A DNA stretch of 60,841 bases from Rhizobium sp. Q54 (GCA_945871425.1 CAMBVS010000019.1:1-60841), one strand, 5' to 3'. Positions 17,858 through 26,858 are shown, counted from the first letter of the stretch. Translations and numbers: made by a program. Notes: generated by a model not told the origin, from the letters alone.

Positions 17858-19339
17858 TCAGGCATGGGCGGCCTCTCGGCCGGCGATGCGGCCGCCGATG
17901 AAGCATTCGGCGAGGTTGCCGCCTGACATATAGAGATGGCCGAAGACGCTGCCGAGCTCGCCGGCGGCATAGAGACCGGGGATCGGCGCGCCGAAGGCGT
18001 CCAGCACGCGCTGGCGCTCGTCATGAGCCGGCCCGCCCTGGGTGTTGGAGACGACGGGCCACACCTCGCCCCAGAAGAAGGGCGGCCTGACGACCGGGAT
18101 CATCGAGGACGGCGGCCGGCCGAACTCGGGGTCGTGGCCGGCGGCGCAGGCTTCATTCCAGTCGGCGAGCGTGCGGGCCAGCACCGGCGCATTGGTGTCC
18201 ATCTGGCGGGCCATCTCCTCGATCGAGTCGGCGCGCTTGAGGATGCCGAGATCGACCTCGGCCAGATTGTCCTTGCTCCAGGCGAAGGAGACTTGGCGGT
18301 CGTTGTAGGTCGGCGCGCCGAGCGGATAGAGCTTGCGGCCCTCGTCGTCGACGATCAGCAGCCCGGGCACATGCGGGTAGGCCTGCATCTCCGGCTCGTA
18401 GTGATCCATCGGGCGGTGGCCGGTGTCCTGCAGATAGGGATGGTACTCGTTCATGAAGCGCTTGCCCGAACGGCCGACGACGACCCAGGCCATGCGCACG
18501 TCGCCGCGCGCGCCCTTCCCCGGCAGCCAGTCGGGCAGGCGCTTCAGGCGGATGCCGAAGGGATAGGCGGGATCGGGGTGACGGAAGCCGTAGCAACCGT
18601 GGAAGTGCCACATGTGCCAGAGTGAGGCGCCGACCGCCTGGACCATGCGGATGCCGTCGCCGGTGTTGCAGCGGACCGCCGCCGAGAGCACCGGCTTCAG
18701 CTGCCAGAACTGGCGCTGCAGCTCGGGATCGGCCTCGAAGCCGCCGGTGGTCAGCACCACCGCCTTCTTCGCCCGCACGGGTCCCTTGCCTGTCATCACG
18801 CCGACGACCTTGCCGTTCTCGACGATCAGGCGACGAACCGGCGTGTCGAGGCGGATGTCGATCGCCTTTCGCTTCGTCACGTTGTCGAGCACGACCTTGA
18901 ACATGCGGGCACCGGCCGGATTGCCGCGGACATGGGGGAAGGCCTTGGCGAGATCGACGCCCGGGATGTCGTCGACATTGGAGAAGCCGAAGGTGTCGTA
19001 GCCGGGAAACGGATAGTTGCCCTCGGCCGCGCGCTCGACGACGACGGCGCCGACGGCTTCGCCCAGCGCCTTCATGTAGGCACCGACCTCGGTCATGCCG
19101 TCGGCCAGGGCCTTCAGCACCGGCGTCGGCGTGGTGCCGGCATTGGTGGCTTCCAGATATGCAAGCGCCTGCGTCGCATCTTTGGCCACGCGGATGCCGC
19201 CGGCCGAGCAGACGGAGATGCCGCCGGGGTCGGGCATCTTCTCGAGCAGGATGACCGTGGCCCCCTGCTCCGCCGCCTCGATCGCGGCGATGCCGCCGGC
19301 GAAGCCAAAGCCGACAACGACGACATCTGCGTCGCTCAT
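17858..19339 (-). CDS. FAD-dependent dehydrogenase/fumarate reductase-type flavoprotein
   Basis: 493 residues of the FAD_binding_2 family (fumarate reductase flavoprotein and 3-ketosteroid dehydrogenase group). The N-terminal dinucleotide fold is VVVVGFGFAGGIAAIEAAEQGATVILLEK, and the family's GG...AGGI segment follows. The C-terminal FAD closure is IPGLYAAGELGSVFGHLYMSGGNLAECFIGGRIAG. Such enzymes oxidise or reduce C-C bonds next to a carbonyl or carboxyl group. No signal peptide is visible, so it is cytoplasmic. Its ATG overlaps the creatininase-like stop by four bases. Substrate unknown; the context suggests a dehydrogenation step on the imported compound. Confidence 0.88.
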   Translation of the reverse strand: MSDADVVVVGFGFAGGIAAIEAAEQGATVILLEKMPDPGGISVCSAGGIRVAKDATQALAYLEATNAGTTPTPVLKALADGMTEVGAYMKALGEAVGAVVVERAAEGNYPFPGYDTFGFSNVDDIPGVDLAKAFPHVRGNPAGARMFKVVLDNVTKRKAIDIRLDTPVRRLIVENGKVVGVMTGKGPVRAKKAVVLTTGGFEADPELQRQFWQLKPVLSAAVRCNTGDGIRMVQAVGASLWHMWHFHGCYGFRHPDPAYPFGIRLKRLPDWLPGKGARGDVRMAWVVVGRSGKRFMNEYHPYLQDTGHRPMDHYEPEMQAYPHVPGLLIVDDEGRKLYPLGAPTYNDRQVSFAWSKDNLAEVDLGILKRADSIEEMARQMDTNAPVLARTLADWNEACAAGHDPEFGRPPSSMIPVVRPPFFWGEVWPVVSNTQGGPAHDERQRVLDAFGAPIPGLYAAGELGSVFGHLYMSGGNLAECFIGGRIAGREAAHA

Positions 19340-20157
19340 CTGCGCCGCTTGGCGCCGCGCGCCCGCCTCGGCGCCGCCTTCGGCTTCGAGGATGGCGGCC
19401 GGAAGGCGTCGAGATAGAGGGCTTTTAGGCCGTCGACCAGCTCCGCCGCCATCGCCGCCAGGACCTTTCGGCCCTTGTCAGCGGTGGCGAGGCTGGGATC
19501 GCCGCGGACGCCGGTCAGGCTGTAGTCCGGCCCCGAGTCTTTACGACCGTCGAAGACGGTCGGCACATAGAAGACGGTCTTCGGCTCCGAAAGCGCGTTG
19601 CCGTAGTCGGGCTTCGCCAGGTTCATGCGGACGGATTTGGGTTCGATCGCGAGGATCATCGACGTCTCGCTCTCGTCGCCATGGCCGCCCAGCTTCTGCT
19701 TCATCAGCCCCTTGGCGGCGGCGCCGAGCGTGCGGATGTCGGCGGTGGCGACCCTCACCTTGCGGTCCTGGTAGATGTCGCGGACGGCGATCCTGAGCGG
19801 CATCTCGGTCGAGACGCCGGTGTTGATCACGGCGATGCGGGCGACGCCATGGTCGATGAAGTTGCCGATCAGGTCGGTCAGCACCGCGATGAAGGTGTCG
19901 GCGCGCAGGTTCTGGCTGCCCGGATAATTGACGAAGGCCGGGTAGTAGCCGAAGTCGACGACAGGCGCGACCACCACCGGCAAGGCATCGGCGACCCGCT
20001 GGCCGAGCTCGCGCGCCAGCAAATAGTCGGTCTTGAGCGGCAGGTGGTGGCCGTGCTCCTTCGAGCGCGCGCCGATCGGGATGACGACCGGCCATCCCGC
20101 CTTGAACCGCTCCGCCGCCTCGACCCAGGTCAGGTCTTCGAGCCAGACGCCTTTCAT
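19336..20157 (-). CDS. Creatininase family protein with altered metal-site motif
   Basis: 273 residues of the creatininase fold. The N-terminal site PIGARSKEHGHHLPLKTD supplies the expected Glu, His and Asp metal ligands, and the later GGHGDESETSMILAIEP matches the H-x-G-x-x-ETS segment. The central motif, normally N-G-H-x-x-N (H and E bind metal in creatininase), is replaced by NTGVST. It may therefore bind fewer metals or use other ligands, and amidohydrolase activity is not certain. The tail is basic (ARGAKRRR). Start ATG 20157 overlaps the upstream stop (TGATG) and its own stop overlaps the flavoprotein start (ATGA), so translation is coupled on both sides. Confidence 0.85.
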   Translation of the reverse strand: MKGVWLEDLTWVEAAERFKAGWPVVIPIGARSKEHGHHLPLKTDYLLARELGQRVADALPVVVAPVVDFGYYPAFVNYPGSQNLRADTFIAVLTDLIGNFIDHGVARIAVINTGVSTEMPLRIAVRDIYQDRKVRVATADIRTLGAAAKGLMKQKLGGHGDESETSMILAIEPKSVRMNLAKPDYGNALSEPKTVFYVPTVFDGRKDSGPDYSLTGVRGDPSLATADKGRKVLAAMAAELVDGLKALYLDAFRPPSSKPKAAPRRARGAKRRR

Positions 20158-21236
20158 CACAGCCACCGTTCGAAGAAGCGCCGCACGTCCGGGCCCCAGC
20201 GGAGCTGCCCGGTGCTTTCCAGCAGGTGGCCTTCATTGTTGTTGATGCCGTGCGCCGGGAAGATCTTGGTCAGGAACTTGCTATTGGTGCTCTTCAAGGA
20301 GTCGCCGATCTCGATCGTCGGCCGGATCGAGTAGTCGTTGGCCGCCTGGATGTAGAAGATCGGACAGGTGACCTTGTGCGCGGCCTTGAGCATCAGCTCG
20401 CGCAGGCGCGGCGTCCGGTCCCAGTTCATCGCCGCCCCGGCGAACTCGACGGCGCAACGGAACTGGTCGGTCTTGGAGGCGGCCAGCAGCGTGTTGGTGC
20501 CGCCGAACGAGGAGCCCATGACGCCGATCCGGCCTGGAATGACCTCCGGCACCGTCTTCAGGTAGGCGAGCGCCGCCAGCACGTCGTTGCTCTCGGCATC
20601 CAGGCGCTTCGCGAGCTGGCTGTCATATTCGTCGGTGCCGAAGGGTGCCGGACAGTCCTCGCGCCACGGCGTTCCCGGCGAATTGCCGTAGCCGCGGCGA
20701 TGCGCGAGGAATGAGGCGATACCCCAGCTCATCAGCCAGGACGCGGTGCCCGGCCGCGAGACGTCGAGCGTGCCCTGGTTGACGCCGCTGCCGTGGTTGA
20801 GCAGCACGCAGGGGAACGGCCCCATCCCCGGCGGCACGTAGAAATAGCCCTTGAGCCCGAGGTCGCCGCTGCGGAACGTGTGCTCCGTCGGCACCACCGG
20901 GTGGCCGTCCAGCGAGACGTCTCCCCACCAGTCGGGACCGTCGGCATCGCGGGTCTCGACATGACGCTCGAAGCGCTGAATCGCGTCGCGCTGGCGGCCG
21001 CGGATCGTCTCGAAGTCCGGGCTCTTGTCACGGGCGGCGAGATCGGCCCGGTGCGCGGCCTCGCCCGGGAAGCTGCATTCCCAGCGCACATCCGGGCCGT
21101 CACCGCCCGACTTCACATAGATCGTGCCGGCCGGGAGCCCGAGCGATACGCGGATTCGGCTCGCCTCGCGCCGGATGGCCAGCACGTCGGCGGCGCGGCC
21201 GGGCTTGGCGTAGTACTGGGTGCGTTCGACGATCAT
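20157..21236 (-). CDS. Alpha/beta hydrolase with N-terminal dimeric-barrel-like domain
   Basis: 359 residues. The first 95 or so (VERTQYYAKPGRAADVLAIRR, then VRWECSFPG, ending in a charged helix) look like an ABM/NIPSNAP-type dimeric alpha-beta barrel rather than part of the hydrolase. After a linker comes a dienelactone-hydrolase-like domain: CVLLNHGSG (oxyanion region), nucleophile elbow GVMGSSFGGTN, acid QAANDYS and base HGINNNEGH. This would be a serine esterase, amidase or peptidase with an added substrate-binding or dimerisation domain. The ATG at 21236 is 7 bases after the ATPase stop. It is the first catabolic enzyme gene after the transporter, so it probably makes the first cut in the imported solute. 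Confidence 0.85.
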   Translation of the reverse strand: MIVERTQYYAKPGRAADVLAIRREASRIRVSLGLPAGTIYVKSGGDGPDVRWECSFPGEAAHRADLAARDKSPDFETIRGRQRDAIQRFERHVETRDADGPDWWGDVSLDGHPVVPTEHTFRSGDLGLKGYFYVPPGMGPFPCVLLNHGSGVNQGTLDVSRPGTASWLMSWGIASFLAHRRGYGNSPGTPWREDCPAPFGTDEYDSQLAKRLDAESNDVLAALAYLKTVPEVIPGRIGVMGSSFGGTNTLLAASKTDQFRCAVEFAGAAMNWDRTPRLRELMLKAAHKVTCPIFYIQAANDYSIRPTIEIGDSLKSTNSKFLTKIFPAHGINNNEGHLLESTGQLRWGPDVRRFFERWL

Positions 21237-21243
21237 CTCACCA

Positions 21244-22206
21244 TCATCCTGGAAAGTGGCAGCGGACCCAACGGCCGGGCTCGATCTCGCGGAAGTCGGG
21301 CAGCTCGGCACGGCAACGCGTCTCGGCGCGGGGACAGCGGGTGTTGAAGGGACAGCCCGGCGGCGGGTCGAGCGGGCTCGGGATCTCGCCCGGCAGCACG
21401 GCGAGCTTGCCGCGGGTCGCGGGATCGGGCTCGGGCACCGCGGCGATCAGCGCCGCGGTGTAGGGATGCAGCGGGCGCTCGAACAGCGCGTCCTCGCCCG
21501 CCAGCTCGACCAGCCGGCCGAGATACATCACCGCGATGCGGTGGCTGACATGGCGGACGACGCCGAGATTGTGCGAGATGAACAGCAGCGTCAGGCCGAA
21601 CTGGCCCTGGATGTCGGCCAGAAGGTTCAGGATCTGCGCCTGGATCGAGACGTCGAGGGCCGACACCGCCTCGTCGCAGACCACCAGCTTCGGCGAGACC
21701 GCGAGCGCGCGCGCGATGCCGATACGCTGACGCTGTCCGCCGGAGAAGGCGTGCGGGTAGCGGCTCATGTATTCCGGCGGCAGCCCGACGATGCGCATCA
21801 GCTCGGCGACGCGCTGGTCGATCTGGCTCCGCGAGAAACCGAAGTTGCGCAGCGGCTCGCCGACGATGTCGCGCACCATCATGCGCGGGTTCAGCGAGGA
21901 ATACGGGTCCTGGAACACCACCTGGATGTCGCGCCGCCGGGGGCGCATCTCCGGCTCGGAGAGGCTGGTGATGTCCTGGCCGTCGAAATGGATCGAGCCC
22001 GAGCTGGGCGCCAGCAGACGGAGGATCAGGCGGCCGACCGTGGTCTTGCCGCAGCCGCTCTCGCCGACGAACCCCAGGGTCTCGCCCGGCGCTACGGCGA
22101 AGGAGACATCGTCGACGGCGCGAAGCTGCGCCCTGGGCCGGCCGAGGAAGTCGGCGCCGATCGGGAAATCCTTGGTCAGGTTCCTGACCTCGAGCAGCGC
22201 CGTCAT
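21244..22206 (-). CDS. Peptide/nickel-type ABC transporter ATPase (DppF/OppF-like)
   Basis: 320 residues with Walker A GESGCGKTT, signature FSGGQRQRIGIARAL, Walker B KLVVCDEAVSALD and the C-terminal oligopeptide-transporter extension with its cysteine cluster (CPFNTRCPRAETRC), which in this family can hold an Fe-S cluster. It hydrolyses ATP with the paired ATPase to drive import. Start ATG 22206 overlaps the DppD-like stop (ATGA). The Walker B segment reads DEA rather than DEP, as is common for the F-type subunit. Confidence 0.95.
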   Translation of the reverse strand: MTALLEVRNLTKDFPIGADFLGRPRAQLRAVDDVSFAVAPGETLGFVGESGCGKTTVGRLILRLLAPSSGSIHFDGQDITSLSEPEMRPRRRDIQVVFQDPYSSLNPRMMVRDIVGEPLRNFGFSRSQIDQRVAELMRIVGLPPEYMSRYPHAFSGGQRQRIGIARALAVSPKLVVCDEAVSALDVSIQAQILNLLADIQGQFGLTLLFISHNLGVVRHVSHRIAVMYLGRLVELAGEDALFERPLHPYTAALIAAVPEPDPATRGKLAVLPGEIPSPLDPPPGCPFNTRCPRAETRCRAELPDFREIEPGRWVRCHFPG

Positions 22207-23180
22207 GCCTCGACCTTCCAGCAGCGGGCCTGGCGGCCGTCGGCGAAGCGCCGGAGGATCTGCGGCTCGACCCGGCAACGGTTCTCGGCCTCCGGGCAGC
22301 GCGGATGGAAACGGCATCCCGAAGGAAAGCTCGCCGGCGACGGCGTGGTGCCGGCGATGGCCTCCAGTCGTGCCAGTTTCTTCCGCGCCAGCGGGATCGA
22401 GCGCATGAGGAGGCGCGTATAGGGGTGCAGCGGGCGCGCGAACAGCTCGCCGACCACGCCCTCCTCCACCACTTGCCCGGCATACATGACCACCACCCGG
22501 TCGGCCATCTGGGCGATGACGCCCAAGTCATGGGTGATCATCAGGATCGCAGCACCGGTCTCGTCGCGGAGCGTCCGCATCAAGGCCAGGATCTGCGCCT
22601 GGATGGTGACGTCGAGGGCCGTGGTCGGCTCGTCGGCGATCAGGAGCTTGGGATTGCAGGCGAGCGCGATGGCGATCATCACCCGCTGGCGCATGCCGCC
22701 CGAAAGCTGGTGCGGAAAGGCGTCGACGCGCTCCTCGGCCGCCGGGATGCCAACCCGCTTCATCAGGTCGATGGCGCGGCGCCTGGCTTCGCTCTCGGAG
22801 ATGTCGAGGTGCTCGATCAACACCTCCATGATCTGGAAACCGACGCTGTAGACCGGGTTCAGCGAGGTCATCGGCTCCTGGAAGATCATCGCCGCGTGGC
22901 GGCCGCGGATCTTCAGCATCGCGGATTCAGGCAACCCGGTCAGATCCTGGCCGGCGAGCGAGATGGTGCCGGCGTCGATCGAGCCCTGCTCGCCCAGCAG
23001 GCGGAGGATCGAGAGCGCGGTCACCGACTTGCCGGAGCCGGACTCGCCGACCACGCCCAGGACCTCGCCCTCGCTGATATGCAGCGTGATGCCGTCGAGG
23101 ACCTTGAGGCGCTTCCTCTCAGGGGTCTGGAAGGAGACGGAGAGATCGGCGATCTCCAGGACCGGGGCCAGGGCCGTCAT
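22203..23180 (-). CDS. Peptide/nickel-type ABC transporter ATPase (DppD/OppD-like)
   Basis: 325 residues: Walker A GESGSGKSV, Q-loop FQEPMTSLNPV, signature LSGGMRQRVMIAIAL, Walker B LLIADEPTTALD, H-loop ITHDLG, and the C-terminal FHPRCPEAENRC cysteine segment. It is the D-type partner of the following ATPase. Start ATG 23180 overlaps the permease stop by four bases, and its stop overlaps the DppF-like start by four, giving stoichiometric coupled translation. Confidence 0.95.
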   Translation of the reverse strand: MTALAPVLEIADLSVSFQTPERKRLKVLDGITLHISEGEVLGVVGESGSGKSVTALSILRLLGEQGSIDAGTISLAGQDLTGLPESAMLKIRGRHAAMIFQEPMTSLNPVYSVGFQIMEVLIEHLDISESEARRRAIDLMKRVGIPAAEERVDAFPHQLSGGMRQRVMIAIALACNPKLLIADEPTTALDVTIQAQILALMRTLRDETGAAILMITHDLGVIAQMADRVVVMYAGQVVEEGVVGELFARPLHPYTRLLMRSIPLARKKLARLEAIAGTTPSPASFPSGCRFHPRCPEAENRCRVEPQILRRFADGRQARCWKVEA

Positions 23181-24049
23181 CGGTCCTTGATCCGGGGGTC
23201 GAGGATGTCGCGGAGCCCGTCGCCGAACAGGTTGAAGCCGATGATGGTGAGGCCGAGCGCGGTCGAGGCCGAGAGCGCGAGATAGGGCTCGGTGCGGAGC
23301 GAGACGATACCGTCCCGGATCATGCCGCCCCAGGACGGACGCGGCTCCTGCACGCCGATGCCGAGGAAGCTCAAGGTCGCCTCGGCCATGATTATGAAAC
23401 CGACGCCGATCGAGGCGCGGACGATCAGGGGGGCGACGATGTTCGGCAGGAAATGGCGGATGAGGATGACGAAGGGCGGCGTGCCCGACGCGATGGCGGC
23501 GTCGACATAGAGCTCGGTGCGGAGCTGAAGCACCAGCGAGCGCGTGAGGCGTGCGATCCCGGGCCACCACACGACCGAGAGCGAGACGATCACCGTGACG
23601 ATGCCAGGGCCCATGGCGGAGGCCAGCAGGATGGCGAAGATGATGTCGGGGAAAGCAAAGATGATGTCGACCGTCCGCATGATCGCCGCATCGAGCTTGC
23701 CGCCGAAATACCCCGCGACCATGCCAAGCAGGATGCCGACGGTGAGCGTGATGCCGAGCACGGCGAAGGCGACGGTCAGCGACACCTGGGCGCCCACGAT
23801 CAGGCGGGAGAGGATGTCGCGGCCGAGCGCGTCGGTCCCCAGCAGATGCTCGGACGAGGGATGCGCCCAGGTGAACAGGATGTCGGTCTCGTCGTAGTCG
23901 TAGGGTGAGATCAGGCGGGCGAAGATCGCGACCAGCACGACGAAGGTGACGATCACCGATCCGGCGATGGCGTTGCGGTTGCGCCGGAACTTCGGCCAGA
24001 AGTCCGATCTCATCGGCGCGACCGCCGGCTCGATCATGCTGACCGTCAT
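23177..24049 (-). CDS. ABC transporter permease, DppC-like
   Basis: 290 residues. A cytoplasmic N-terminal tail with FRRNRNAIAGS precedes the first membrane helix, the usual DppC/OppC layout, followed by five further helices. The EAA loop that contacts the ATPase is near residues 205-235 (AIASGTPPFVILIRHFLPNI). The sequence ends in the family's FGDGLRDILDPRIK. Its ATG overlaps the DppB-like stop (ATGA). Confidence 0.95.
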   Translation of the reverse strand: MTVSMIEPAVAPMRSDFWPKFRRNRNAIAGSVIVTFVVLVAIFARLISPYDYDETDILFTWAHPSSEHLLGTDALGRDILSRLIVGAQVSLTVAFAVLGITLTVGILLGMVAGYFGGKLDAAIMRTVDIIFAFPDIIFAILLASAMGPGIVTVIVSLSVVWWPGIARLTRSLVLQLRTELYVDAAIASGTPPFVILIRHFLPNIVAPLIVRASIGVGFIIMAEATLSFLGIGVQEPRPSWGGMIRDGIVSLRTEPYLALSASTALGLTIIGFNLFGDGLRDILDPRIKDR

Positions 24050-24978
24050 CGCGAGCCCAGGCGGATGCGCGGGTCGACGATGCCGTAGAGCAGGTCCACC
24101 GCCAGGTTGATCAGGGTGTAGAAGCCGGTGAACAGCAGCACGATCGCCATGGTAACCGGGTAGTCACGGGCGAAGATCGACTGGATCGCCAGCCGGCCGA
24201 GGCCAGGAATGTTGAAGACGGTCTCGATCACGAAGGTGCCGGAGAGCAGACCTCCGAAGATGATGCCGATGGTTGTGAGCAGCGGCACCAGCGTGTTGCG
24301 GAGCGCGTGGCGGTAGATCACCAGGCGCTCGCGCAGCCCCTTGGCCCGGGCCGTCCGGATGTAGTCCTGCTGCAGAACCTCGAGCATGTAGGTTCGCGAC
24401 AGCCGCGCGATGTAGGCCGCTGGCGCGATCGCCAGGATGCCGACCGGCAGGATCGCCTGAGAGAAGGTGCCCCAGCCGGCGACCGGCAGCACCGCCAGCT
24501 GGATCGAGAAGAGGTAGACGAGATACGCGGCCATGGCGAAGTTGGGGACCGAGATGCCGGCGGTCAGTGCCAGGATCACCCCGGTGTCCGCCAGCGTGTT
24601 GCGGCGCAGGGCTGCGAACACACCGACGATCAGGCCGAGCGGCACGGCGACGGCCGTCCCTGCCAGCGCCAGTACCGGGCTGATCTTGAGCCCGTCCCAG
24701 ATCACGTCGGTCACCTTGACACCGACGAAGCGGTAGCTGAGGCCGAAATCACCCACCGCGAGGCCGTAGACATAGCCGGTGAACTGGGTCCAGAGCGGCT
24801 GGTCGAGGCCGTATTCGGCACGGAGCTTGGCCGCCAGAACCACATTGGCCGACTGGTCGCCGAGCATGGTGCCGACCGGGTCGCCCGGCGTCATGTGGTT
24901 GGTCGCAAACGTCAGCAGGACCACGGCCATGAGGACCGGGACCAGACCGAGCAGCCGGCGGAGGGCGTAGGAAAGCAC
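24046..24978 (-). CDS. ABC transporter permease, DppB-like
   Basis: 310 residues with about six membrane helices. The N-terminus LRRLLGLVPVLMAVVLLTF, the periplasmic MTPGDPV segment, the EAA loop (RTARAKGLRERLVIYRHALRN) and the C-terminal LLYGIVDPRIRLG are typical of DppB/OppB. Translation appears to start at GTG 24978, with no strong ribosome-binding site. A pair of stem-loops separates it from the upstream binding-protein gene, which would favour a lower level of permease than of receptor. Confidence 0.94.
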   Translation of the reverse strand: MLSYALRRLLGLVPVLMAVVLLTFATNHMTPGDPVGTMLGDQSANVVLAAKLRAEYGLDQPLWTQFTGYVYGLAVGDFGLSYRFVGVKVTDVIWDGLKISPVLALAGTAVAVPLGLIVGVFAALRRNTLADTGVILALTAGISVPNFAMAAYLVYLFSIQLAVLPVAGWGTFSQAILPVGILAIAPAAYIARLSRTYMLEVLQQDYIRTARAKGLRERLVIYRHALRNTLVPLLTTIGIIFGGLLSGTFVIETVFNIPGLGRLAIQSIFARDYPVTMAIVLLFTGFYTLINLAVDLLYGIVDPRIRLGSR

Positions 24979-25000
24979 GGGGCTAGGCGGACTTTGTATC

Positions 25001-25115
25001 CCCTCCCCCCGCGCAGCGCGGGGGAGGGTTGGGGTGGGGGGCGACGGCAGATATTTTCGGCGAAGCGAGCGTGGACCTCCACCTCCACCCTACCCTCCCC
25101 CGTCGAGGGGGAGGG
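25001..25115. repeat. Pair of inverted REP-like palindromes
   Basis: Two C-rich/G-rich stem-loops in opposite orientation. The first, at about 25001-25028, pairs CCCTCCCCCCGCG with CGCGGGGGAGGG (one bulge) and is followed by TTGGGGTGGGGGG. The second, at 25093-25115, is a perfect 9-bp stem CCCTCCCCC/GGGGGAGGG with a GTCGA loop, preceded by CACCCTA on this strand. Such elements are widespread in alphaproteobacterial intergenic DNA. Here they fall inside an operon, between the binding-protein gene and the permease genes. Confidence 0.75.
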
Positions 25116-25151
25116 GTTCCGAGGCGAGGCGGACGGTTCACGAAGCCGGCG

Positions 25152-26708
25152 CTAGTTGATGGTGATCTTGTTGAAGTCCGAGTACCCGAACGGCGTCATG
25201 GTCACGTTCTTCACGTTCGGCTTCCTGAGCGCGATGTTGGATAGGATCGGCAGCGGCGCCGTGCCCCACTCGGCCATCAGGATCTTCTCGGCCTCGTTGT
25301 AGAGCTTGTAGCGCTCATCCGCGTTCGACACGGTCCGGGCCTTGTCGATCACCTTGTCGAACTCGGCGTTCGACCAGCGCGAGCGGTTGTAGGGGCTCTT
25401 CGAGTACCAGACCTGCGAGAGGTAATACATCGCGTCCGGGTATCCGGCGGTCCAGCCCCAGGGGAAGAACGCGACCTCGCCGGCGTTCATCTGCCGGATA
25501 TGGGTTGCGCGCTCGGCGATCTTCACCGAGACGTCCCAGCCCAGCACCCGCTTGAACTGGTTGGCATAATAGGCGAGCTCGTCCTTCGACGGCTCGGTCG
25601 AGACGATCTCGATCGGCGGCAGGCCCTTGCCGCCTGGATACCCGGCCTCGGCGAGCAGCTTCTTGGCCCGCTCGGGGTCATACTTGAGCTCGGGCAGGCC
25701 CGGATTGTAGCCGGCGACACCCGGCGTCACCTGGCCGTTCAGCGGCAGCGCGGTCCCGCCCCACAGGCCCTTCATCATCGCCGGGCGGTCGAGCGCCAGC
25801 GACACCGCTTCGCGCACCCGCTTGTCCTTGAAAGGCGCATAGAGGTTCTGGTTCATGCCGAGATAGTTGATCTGGGCGCGCGCGGCCTGGACCACCTGAT
25901 CCTTGTATTTGGGATCGGTGATGATGCGACGGGCGAGCGAGTCGGCGAGCAGAGCGAAGTGCAGCTCGCCGGCCTCGTACATGGAAAGCGCCGTGTCGGC
26001 TGCCGGTACGATCAGGAACTGCACGCCGCCGATGGTGGGCGCGCCGCCCCAGTAGTCCTTGTGTGCATCGATCTTGACCTCGACGCCACGCTTCCAGGAG
26101 TTGAACTTGAAGGGGCCGGTCCCGGCCGAAACCTTGGTCGCCCAGTCGGCGCCGCTCTCGGCGACCGTGCCGGAGTCCATCAGGTAGAACGGGTAGATCG
26201 GGAACAGCACCTCCGGCTCGTTGAACCGAACCTCGATGGTGTGCGAGTCGACGGCGGTGAAGCCGGCGAGCTCGGTCGCCTTGCCGTCCTTCATGTCCTT
26301 GGCACCGGCGACCGACGACAGGTAGGCGCTGTTGAGGCCGGCCTTGTTGCCGGGCGTCAGCAGCTGCTCGAAGGTGTACTTGACGTCCTTGGCGGTGAAC
26401 TCGCGTCCGGAATGCATCTTCACGCCCTTGCGCAGCGTGAAGCGCCAGACTGTGGCGTTGTCGTTCGCCTTCCACTCGGTCGCCAGCGCCGGAACGATCT
26501 TGCCCTCGGCGGTATTGGCGCTGAAACCTTCATAGACCTTGTCCATGACGCGGCCGGCGATGATCTCCGAATAGGTGATCGGATCAACCATGGCCGGATC
26601 GGCGATGATGTTGGTCTTAAACACCGGCTGCGCCTCGGCCGCCGTCGCCATCGCCGCCAGCATGCCCACCGCGAGCCCTATGCCTCGCCAGCTTCCCCGA
26701 TACGACAT
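25152..26708 (-). CDS. ABC transporter periplasmic solute-binding protein, family 5
   Basis: 518 residues with a signal peptide (to about residue 26, ...AAEAQ). Family 5 hallmarks include TVWRFTLRKGVKMHSGREFTAKDVKYTFEQ (about residues 86-115) and the mid-protein KDKRVREAVSLALDRPAM. It is the receptor of the adjacent ABC importer and the first gene of the operon. GGGAGG lies 7 bases before the ATG. It is clearly a paralogue of the protein at 13601-15178, but not a close copy. The ligand could be an oligopeptide, an opine-like conjugate or another compound, and cannot be read from sequence. Confidence 0.94.
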   Translation of the reverse strand: MSYRGSWRGIGLAVGMLAAMATAAEAQPVFKTNIIADPAMVDPITYSEIIAGRVMDKVYEGFSANTAEGKIVPALATEWKANDNATVWRFTLRKGVKMHSGREFTAKDVKYTFEQLLTPGNKAGLNSAYLSSVAGAKDMKDGKATELAGFTAVDSHTIEVRFNEPEVLFPIYPFYLMDSGTVAESGADWATKVSAGTGPFKFNSWKRGVEVKIDAHKDYWGGAPTIGGVQFLIVPAADTALSMYEAGELHFALLADSLARRIITDPKYKDQVVQAARAQINYLGMNQNLYAPFKDKRVREAVSLALDRPAMMKGLWGGTALPLNGQVTPGVAGYNPGLPELKYDPERAKKLLAEAGYPGGKGLPPIEIVSTEPSKDELAYYANQFKRVLGWDVSVKIAERATHIRQMNAGEVAFFPWGWTAGYPDAMYYLSQVWYSKSPYNRSRWSNAEFDKVIDKARTVSNADERYKLYNEAEKILMAEWGTAPLPILSNIALRKPNVKNVTMTPFGYSDFNKITIN

Positions 26709-26858
26709 GCCGCGCCTCCCGTTGCCATCGACCGCGTTGGGCCGAACAATACCCCTTGTCGAACACTAAGCGAGCGGTTCCCAGGCTGTCCACACGTAGC
26801 GCACCGGACCATGGTAGATTGCGCCGAACGTGATCTCGCGCCGTCGCCCGGGAGAAGG

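Noticed and set aside
25500..26858. In-frame N-terminal extension of the radical SAM gene
   Set aside because: The extension is antisense to the solute-binding protein; a ribosome-binding site and sensible N-terminus exist at 26859.
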